Shown: positions 56,266 to 64,000 of the stretch, one piece after another | Layout of the letters: the number at the start of each line of letters is the position of its first letter | Position numbering within the stretch: the first letter of the stretch is position 1 | Source of the DNA: Paralvinella palmiformis | Taxonomy: Eukaryota; Annelida; Polychaeta; Terebellida; Alvinellidae | DNA: 64,000 bases | Assembly: GCA_025642065.1 (NCBI GenBank) | Contig: JAODUP010000427.1 | Location: 293,501-357,500, forward strand | Direction: 5' to 3' | Notes under the pieces: generated by a model | The model's database searches: none | The model's input: only the letters and a program-made list of their open reading frames with translations | What the model was told of the DNA's origin: nothing | Translations under genes and position numbers: made by a program

Positions 56266-56574
56266 TTGCCTATGTGTGCGTATGTGTGTGCGCGTGTGTG
56301 GTCAATTATAGATATTGTTATTTCCAGTACAATGTAAAAAATAAGTATTTACACTTTTTATAGGAAACGAATTAATCCACCAACTTACCAATGCTGGATG
56401 CATCTTGACTCTGAAGGTAGATCTGAGAGATTATTTCAAAAGATCGATTTATGCTAATAATTTCAAGTCAATGAATATGATTACAGAAGCACAGCGGGTA
56501 AATGTAATTTTCTGCATTTTGTAATATTGACGAATCTTTTAACCAAAACCCAGAGAAGTTTAACAGATATGTGA

Positions 56575-57515
56575 TTTTCGTGCTTGCGTGCGTGCATGCT
56601 TGCGCGTGTGCTTGTGCTTGTGTGTGTGTACGTGGTTGTGTGCATGCGTAATTGCATGTGTGCTTGTGTGCGTGTGTGTGTGTGTGCGTGTGTGCGTGTG
56701 TGCGTGCGTGTGTTTTAGGATACATATAAAGAGGCAACAGGCACAGAGCATCAACATATCTAAACATCCTTTGAGACCTACCTCCATAAATCTAAATACA
56801 AATACAACTATACATACATTAATCTACATATGAAATGTTCTCATACCTCCACATATTGATAGATATGTGCGTATACCTACCTATACATGTGTCTGGGCTA
56901 ATCATCAGCCTGTGGGGACCAGCTAATTCGCTTTTCGTACGCCACAAATATGTCACGCCCACAGGAAAGCGGCTACATGCAGGCTATGTACAAAAAGCGG
57001 AAGCACGTAAAAACATACCATTTGATACCACAGCTCGCAACAAACAACACGTGCGTGTGGTTCACTGGCGACTTAATGCATACATATGATAACTACTTTC
57101 ACACCACAGTTTACTTTCAACAATAATTTGTGTGGTCCAAAAGAAACCTGTATATAAAACATTTTGACACCTCAGATGCTGACTTCAGGTTTATTCTGGG
57201 TTCGAATAACTAAATAAATCCTACTTATATAAACCGTATATATCGATACACTCCGACTAGGATGGCGTCGCAAGTTCTTCTCTAACCTAAGCGAAAGGTT
57301 AGGCCTTTATTATGCCATCGGCGTGTTAACAAACATTACAGTTTGTTAAATACGTCAGACAATGTACACTAACTCCGTATGGAATCAGTGAAGTGATTTA
57401 GCTAAAATAAAAACAAAGTAGCAGAACTACACAATGGATTATTACTGGACAAGAACGAAATATCGTCTAAAACCTGAGTAAATACTATGATTTACTCGAA
57501 CCTAACAGCTAATCA
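56575..57515 (+). repeat. Modular repeat: (TG/GC)n plus arm 1, extended
   Basis: A TG/GC-rich tract at 56580-56716 leads into arm 1 (TTTTAGGATACATATAAAGA) and the extended flank to about 57515 (CCTAACAGCTAATC). It replaces the missing 3' part of the FReD pseudogene. Confidence 0.82.
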
Positions 57516-57739
57516 GAAAACGAAACATCTCAACCGCAGTGTGTGCCTTGACTAAGATTTAGCAATTATTATTTTAAAAAAACAAATAAAAATTATATAC
57601 TGAAAATATTTGTTTTGTGACTTGAGTAGAGTAAACAAATGAGACATTTTACATGGGTAACATAGACGACAAAATATATAATTAGTAAAAGGTATTCTAT
57701 ATTACTGATGTTAATCTTCTGTCAAAAATATTAAATATA

Positions 57740-59361
57740 CATAGTGGGTTCCATTCCAGCACCTTATTACAGGGTAAGCCATTGGTAGAAGAGTCCTACA
57801 TATCCATGATGGATACATTTGAGCCTTTTACAGAGACTGATATCAGACAGTTGCTGAAAAAGTCATCTAATGCTTTCTGTGCACTTGACCCTATGCCTAC
57901 ATGGCTTGTGAAAGATTGTCTGGATGTTCCAATTACAAATATAGTTAATAAATCATTATTTCTGGGTGTTTTCCCAAGATCCATGAAAGCTGCCCATTAA
58001 TTAAAAAAACACACTATGGACTGTAATATTCTAAATAATTACATACCTGTTTCAAATCTTACATTTTTATCTAAAGTTATAGAAAAGGCAGTTGCTTTCC
58101 ATCTAAACAAATATTTAATCAATAATAACCTTAATGAATCAATACAGTCTACTTTTCTCTAGGTTAAAGACATGTTTGGTCTGTCTGGTAAAGTACTTGA
58201 ATGGTTTCGATCCTATTTGGAACAACGCTCTCAGAGAGTATTTGTTCATGGTATTTTATCTGACATTCAGTTTTTGTTATCTGGTGTACCACAGGGTTCA
58301 GTTCTTGGTCCTCTTGTTTTCACAATGTATACCCGTCCTCTTGGGATCATTGCGCAGCGATATGGGGTTAAATATCACTTGTATGCTGATGACACACAGC
58401 TGTATATATCACTGGATCCTGACAATGAGTTAAATTTCTCCTCTTCCTTGAAGAATTTAGAACATTGTATTGCTGATATTCGGCTATGGATGACTCAAAA
58501 TCTTCTAAAACTAAATGATAATAAAACAAATATTTTATATTTGGTATCACCACATTGTGTTAAATCCCTAACGACACCACCATTACAGATGGATGCATCT
58601 TCGATTACCCCTAATGGGTTAGTAAAGAATCTAGGGCTTATTTGTAACCAATGTATTAACATGCATGAACATGTCTGATCAGTATGCCGAGCTGCCTACT
58701 ACCATCTTAAGAACATCCACTGTTTAAAAGCATTCTTGACACAAGAACACTTGTAACTGTAGTCCATGCCTTTGTTACATCTCGTATAGACTATTGTAAC
58801 TCCCTGTTATATGGCATATCTGATTATAACATTAATCGCCTACAGCGAATTCAGAATAGTGCAGCTCGCATTGTAACAAATACTAGGAAATATGATCATA
58901 TCACCCCAATTCTCCAAAAACTACATTAGCTACCTGTTAGACAGCGTATCAATTTCAAGATTTTGTTAATAACTTATACATCTATTGATGATATGGCGCC
59001 AGAATACCTGTGTGAACTGGTGTCCATTAGAAAGTTATCCCGAAAACTCAGGTCATCCAGTCAGATACTATTGCAGGTGCCAGTGTATCGGCTCAAGTCA
59101 TATGGTGATTGTGCGTTTAGTGTTGCAGCCCCCAATTTGTGGAATAGGTTGCCGGCAAATATTAGAAATGCGTCGTTTAAATCTCTTCTAAAAACACATC
59201 TATTTAAGGTCGCTTTCACAGATAAATAATTATTATCTTTTAAATCATTACAGGGTTTTTACAGACATTATTTGGGGTATTATTATAATACATATTATTT
59301 GTACAGCGCCTTTGAATGGCTTCTGCTAGTAAGGGCGCTTTATTAAATATACATTATTATA

Positions 59362-59385
<24 letters not shown>
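57740..59385 (+). pseudogene. CR1-like LINE ORF2 with 3' end, internally deleted
   Basis: RT fingers (FEPFTETDIRQLLKKSSNAF, NNYIPVSNLTFLSKVIEKAV) end in a stop at about 58158. The frame resumes with VKDMFGLSGKVLEWFRSYLE, LLSGVPQGSVLGPLVF and YHLYADDTQLYISLD, so the segment with the first catalytic Asp is deleted. After more damage the C terminus (SYGDCAFSVAAPNLWNRLPA, THLFKVAFTDK) is intact to a stop at 59229. The 3' terminus GTACAGCGCCTTTGAATGGC to GCGCTTTATTAAATATACAT and (ATT)n matches copies at 8273 and 14222. Confidence 0.92.
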
Positions 59386-59399
<14 letters not shown>

Positions 59400-59401
<2 letters not shown>

Positions 59402-60370
59402 TTTTTATGGAATTTATAGTTATATTATAATTTAAATTAAATTAAAACGGATCCACTGCAAATATTTTAGCCTTAATTTTCAAAGACCAGATCAGTAGCG
59501 AAATTACAATATATTATATTATTTAATGACAGATAGCATTCTTCCTTCTTCTGATATTATTCAAAGTACTAAATAAACTTCATAAATAATTCGTCGTCCG
59601 CTTCCATAATAGATCCTTCAAACCATCACATCAAGGGACCTCCGTGGATAAAATAGTATTGTGACTTGCCACAAGATTCTACCACCTAAGGTCAAATACC
59701 GGATTGGTTAGGTCTGACATGTGGATCTTTTAGTTCGTCCCATTTCCACTAGAGTTCGCTCGAGATATGCTTAAAATTTAATGATACAGAAATTTGTTTA
59801 TCCTCAAAATAAAGATTAAAGACTAAAATCATCTTTAATAAAAAAGAACAGATATTCCATAGTGAATCGTATTAAGATAAAGAAAAAAAGAATTCACCAT
59901 ATCATTATAAAATGTGTGATTTGGAAATTATTCTATGATGTATCATAAGCTTCAGATAAAACAAATTTTTGAAAGTGAATACAAATATAATTAGTTAGTT
60001 ATTATCGTTCTCAGTTCAGAATTTAATGTTTTACTTTGCTGAATAAGTTTATTATAATTCATTTTTATAATATATGTACATAGTAATTTAGTTAGCAGAG
60101 ATGAATACTAAGTTATAATATGATAAAACAATATCAAATAAAATCCTAATTGTAGACACACCATTTAATAAAATATTAGCAGTGAAGATGGTTTTCATAC
60201 AGTTAAGTTATACTTCTAAAATCTTTTCAATTGTATATTTGAAAACTTAACCACAATCTTAATTATTATCATAAATACCAATTTCCTCATGGTTTTAATA
60301 TATTGATAGCATATTAAATTGTACACAGATAAAATCGACATCAGACCTAGTCCGATCCAGTTTCCTTGTT
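59400..60370. other. AT-rich stretch, nothing recognised
   Basis: No gene or repeat family recognised. Confidence 0.5.
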
Positions 60371-60379
60371 ACACAAATA

Positions 60380-60991
60380 TAAGAAGGTTATGTCGATATG
60401 AACTTGAATCTCAACTCAGTTGCTGGCTGGTTCAAAGTCAATAAACTATATCTAAATGTTGGGAAAACCAATTACGTGTTACTATCTAGGAACAAGAGCT
60501 ACGTGGTGGCTGGAGAAATGAAATTGTCTATTGGACAAAATCTATTAGATAGAGTCCATTGCGCAAAATATCTGGGAATCTTCATAGACAAGAGATTGGA
60601 CTGGCATGAACAGATACAACTATGTAAATCAAAGATAACCAGTGGAATTTACATAATGAATGATGTAAAACATTTGAAAACAATATATCATACACTAATC
60701 CGTCCTTATTTGTATCATGGTAATCTACTTTGGGGCTCAGCATATAAGAGATATACCAAGCTACTTGTTTTACAAAAAAAGCTATCAAATTACTTTCATC
60801 AATCATTGAACAAATTAGATTATATTTTGCAAAGTTTCCTTTATCATGATTCCAAACTATGGCTCGAATTGCCTCAATATGTCAAAGAAGCTAAATCAGT
60901 TTCTTCTTCAAATTACCATTATGAATCTTGTTTGAATTTTGCTTGTCATTTGGACACGCTTCACATAGTGTGTACAACCTTATTTATTTGA
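60380..60991 (+). pseudogene. Non-LTR retrotransposon reverse transcriptase, C-terminal fragment
   Basis: One open frame: LNSVAGWFKVNKLYLNVGKT, then DRVHCAKYLGIFIDKRLDWH, and LIRPYLYHGNLLWGSAYKRY. These are the thumb-side RT motifs (W-x-x-NKL-LN-x-KT; KYLG-x-D). The YADD box is not present upstream, so the copy is 5'-truncated. It differs in sequence from the CR1-like LINE at 57740 and represents another family. Confidence 0.85.
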
Positions 60992-61224
60992 TTACTATAA
61001 ATATTAGACAAATAACGATCGTTAGACACAGGTCTTCATTGACCTTTGTATAATACCACAAATAATACGCTTGTTGATGTATCTGTAATTTATGTATTTA
61101 ATGTTATAGTTACGTATCATTTGTGTATCAATTACTTACTTACTTACTTATAACAACATATTTAGTTCTATTAACTTTGTTATGTATCATGTAGAATCAG
61201 TATTGCTGTCTACTTATGTGATCT

Positions 61225-61690
61225 GTCAAAACGACCAATTAATTCATGGATGCCTGTTTGATGGATTTATGCTCCTGGAGTCGTTTGCTACCCCGGCAGG
61301 CATATCCATGGGTATCCTAAAACACACAGACACACGCTCACACACACTCACATGCGCTGGCATGCGAGAACACGCACCACAAACACATACACACACAAAA
61401 ATCTCAGTTACTTTACAGATTGGAAAATATCAAATTGCAAATAAGAACTTGTGCTTATTTTTTTGTCATTAACTTGCTTGTCTCCACGATGACATCAGGA
61501 TGTGTACTTACTTTACATGATAAAATAAAACATATTCCACAGGATAGTTAGGGCTCCTGAATGATAGAATTTGATATTTGGCTTTCCTATGAAGTCATCT
61601 TATTTAGCTCCCAGAACTTCAACCAACATTGTTGTTTCTCTTTCACAATCCGGAACAAGGAAGGTCGTTGGATATGTAATCAATCTCTTT
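61225..61690 (+). repeat. Modular repeat: inverted arm 1 end, (CA)-rich, arm 2
   Basis: GGCAGGCATATCCATGGGTA, (CA)-rich 61318-61400, arm 2 (AAAATCTCAGTTACTTTACA, CTTGTCTCCACGATGACATC, TCCGGAACAAGGAAGGTCG). Confidence 0.75.
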
Positions 61691-61699
61691 ACTAAAACA

Positions 61700-63120
61700 G
61701 GAAACTATTTCATTGTTGATTATTAATATTGTAGCACCCTCCTTCCCATCTTTAAGTAAATTGGCTTATATCAGAAACGGAGTCCTAAACCAGAAAAAAA
61801 CAATGCTTTATATGAGGTCATGAGAGGTCATTTATATTATAAATGTAAGATCAACATGGGCTTTGCTCAATCACTAATCCATGGATTTCAAAGCCCAATG
61901 AAAGAACTCATTTCTAACTTCACGATCTCAGCCGATGGTCAGAATAGTCAAATCACATAAGCTACAAATCGATGGTGAATTAAAATAAATAAATATCTCT
62001 CTTTAACTCTGTGTAATATCGAAATTTAATTTAAACCGACCCCAGTTACAAAATGATTATTGTAATTTTTAAACGAATATTTATCGAATCAATTTAGTTT
62101 ACGTGCTATGTTTCTAATAATTTATATACAAACTAAGATATTGAAACCCGAGACGTTCCAGATCGAATAACATCTTTAGCACATTGGCTTGTTTTCTAGT
62201 ACCATAATAGAAACGCTTGTTTATTGTCAATAATATCAAGAAGTCAAAAGCATATTTTCTTCACATAAATAACTACTCTTTTGTTAAAATTCAAAACCTT
62301 TGATTTCAAATAATGTCATCCGTACCCATAATATTTCTCACTTTCGGTGCTTTTAATTTAGATGAACAAATTAATGAAATAATTTGTATTTGGATAATAA
62401 TCTGGTTGTGTTGATGATATCCGCTAAATTTAGAATTCTTGTTTAATACTTGACTTAAATCCTCCACTCTCTAATGGAGAATGCTTTATTGATCTTTCCT
62501 AATTTAACAGGTCAAATTAGGAAATATTTATGCTTATTCATAAGAAGAAAAAGGTGTTTAATTAAAAAAATTATATATTTGGATATTTTGTGTTTGTCTT
62601 ATTCATTAATAATTGTCTTGTAGTTGTAGCCGTGTTGGTAATTAAAACCAAAATGGGTTGCTGGGAGTGTTGACTAGTTTTCGGGCCACCCAATGTTGAA
62701 ACAACTGCCTCTAATACAAAACAAAATCTTTCATGTTGATATCGACACTCGTCCTATAACGATTCAGAGGATTTTTGGATTACTACATAAGTTGTTTCTT
62801 AAAATAAATATCTGTTCAGTTCAGATTATATTTATTTACACGTGGTCCGGATACATATGTACAGTTGTTATTCGTGAGTATGGTAAACACTGACAGATCA
62901 ATTATAACTCTACCAAGCGGTTAGACTCAACCTCAAATCTCCAGTTCAACCCCAAGGCTTACGAAATACTCATCCTTCGTCATTTAAGATACATAACACC
63001 ATAGATTATTATGTGTAGTGTTGCAGAAACCTGTCATTGTTTATACTTCAGAAGAAATAGGGCCGAAATATCATACATTACGATATACGATGTAAACATG
63101 ATAAAACATCAGATGAATCA
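61700..63120. other. AT-rich stretch, nothing recognised
   Basis: About 1.4 kb without a supported gene. Confidence 0.5.
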
Positions 63121-63129
63121 GCATAATAA

Positions 63130-63148
63130 CACACACACGCGCGCGCAT

Positions 63149-63208
<60 letters not shown>

Positions 63209-63800
63209 TTTTTTGACCACAGAAACTTATCCTTGAATATAAACTGTGGTGTCAAAGTAGTTATCTTTTGTATGTAGTAACTCGCCATTGAACCATACGC
63301 ACGAGTTGTCTACTGCGAGCTGTGGTGTCAAATGTTATGTTTTAGGCGGTTCGGCTTTTGTACGTAGCCTTCATGTAGCCACTTTTCTATGGGTGCGAAT
63401 TAGCTCAGCCCCATAGGCTGATGAGTAGCTCAGACACATGTATGCGTCTGACGAAACGACCTATTAATTCATACAAGGCTGTTACTCCGGCAGGCATATT
63501 CATGGGTATCCTAAAACTCACAGACACACATTCACACGCACGCACATGCGCTGGCACGCGCGTACATGAACAAACACATACACACACAAAAATCTCAGTT
63601 ACTTTACATATTGGAAAATATCGAATTACAAAAAAGAACTGGTGCATATTGTTGTCATTAACTTGTCATTAACTTGCTTGTCTCCACGATGTGTATTTAG
63701 TTTACATGACAAAATCAAACATATTCCACAGGATAGTTAAGACTCCTGAACGATATAATGTGATATTTGGCTTTCCTATGAAGTCATCTTCTTCTTTTAT
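63130..63800 (+). repeat. Modular repeat: (CA)(TA), inverted arm 1, (CA), arm 2
   Basis: The clearest assembled copy. (CA)n(TA)n at 63130-63206, inverted arm 1 at 63207-63500 (TTTTGACCACAGAAAC, AACTGTGGTGTCAAAG, GGCTGATGAGTAGCTCAGAC), CA-rich 63515-63590, arm 2 63591-63800 (AAAATCTCAGTTACTTTACA). Confidence 0.82.
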
Positions 63801-64000
63801 TCAATTCAATTCGTGTATTTCAACATTCATAATACATCGTTTTAATGAAATCAACCATATGTAACATTTTGAAAAGGAGGATGCTTGAAGCATTGCTTAT
63901 ATAATGCATCCCCCTGTAACTGAAATAATAAACTGAAAATGCTCCGCACACTTTATTATACATAATTCAATGAATGTAAATATTTCGACAATACTGGATG

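Larger units (their letters stand above)
49590..56497 (+). repeat. Right arm of large inverted duplication
   Basis: Mirror of 33059-39600. The match fades at about 56497, inside the fifth FReD exon, where (TG/GC)n and a modular repeat begin. It also contains insertions absent from the left arm: a coiled-coil relic at 53715 and modular repeats within 54600-56300. Confidence 0.88.
52755..56497 (+). pseudogene. FReD lectin paralogue, frameshifted and 3'-truncated
   Basis: Mirror copy of the gene at 32552-36346. The signal-peptide exon (52752 onward) is 77 coding bases against 79 in the intact gene. The first ATG reaches TGA after nine codons, and the next ATG frame ends in TAG at the splice junction. 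Exon 2 (52910-53335) is fully open, as are exon 3 (54189-54331, with DYPDLSGCSVDPTK) and exon 4 (54470-54566). Exon 5 (56364-about 56497) is divergent, adds a cysteine (AGCILTLK) and ends in the wrong phase after SMNMITEAQR. No WWYC exon follows within the window. Best read as a pseudogene. An alternative start exon and a distant last exon cannot be fully excluded. Confidence 0.82.

Overview
This is a eukaryotic, AT-rich, intron- and repeat-dense window. The protein matches (ADCK1, a fibrinogen-domain lectin with a cysteine-rich N-terminal domain), the abundant tRNA-headed SINEs and the CR1-like LINE debris fit a lophotrochozoan, most likely a mollusc. The species cannot be fixed from sequence alone.

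Layout. Positions 1-13.6 kb carry a near-complete ADCK1 gene (+): nine coding exons, every internal intron in phase 0, only the short start-codon exon not found. Convergent to it, with stop codons about 0.4 kb apart, is a three-exon GNAT-type acetyltransferase gene (-, 13.98-15.49 kb). From 15.5 to 19.3 kb lie SINEs, LINE scraps and a possible orphan promoter. From 19.3 to 26 kb there is a tandem duplication of about 3.7 kb with only small differences between copies. From 26 to 32.5 kb there are modular microsatellite-containing repeats, a LINE fragment and long CA/TA arrays.

From about 33 to 56.5 kb lies a large inverted duplication around a spacer of roughly 9-10 kb. Its left arm holds an intact six-exon secreted fibrinogen-related (FReD) lectin gene (-, 32.55-36.35 kb, plus two 5'-UTR exons and a TATA-like box). 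Its right arm holds a mirror-image copy (+) that is frameshifted in its signal-peptide exon and lacks the last fibrinogen exon, so it is probably a pseudogene. The spacer contains two broken Tc1-type transposase genes, a broken MULE/FLYWCH-type transposase, a MULE-like MITE and several SINEs. From 56.5 to 64 kb there are more modular repeats and two non-LTR retrotransposon fragments.

The host genes do not form a pathway: ADCK1 is an atypical mitochondrial kinase-like protein, the GNAT is a generic acyltransferase, and the FReD protein is a candidate secreted recognition lectin. The most interesting signals are the FReD inverted pair (a patch of clustered amino-acid replacements, a duplicated exon broken by a TA array, a mosaic exon), and a family of interspersed repeats built from conserved modules separated by hypervariable microsatellites.
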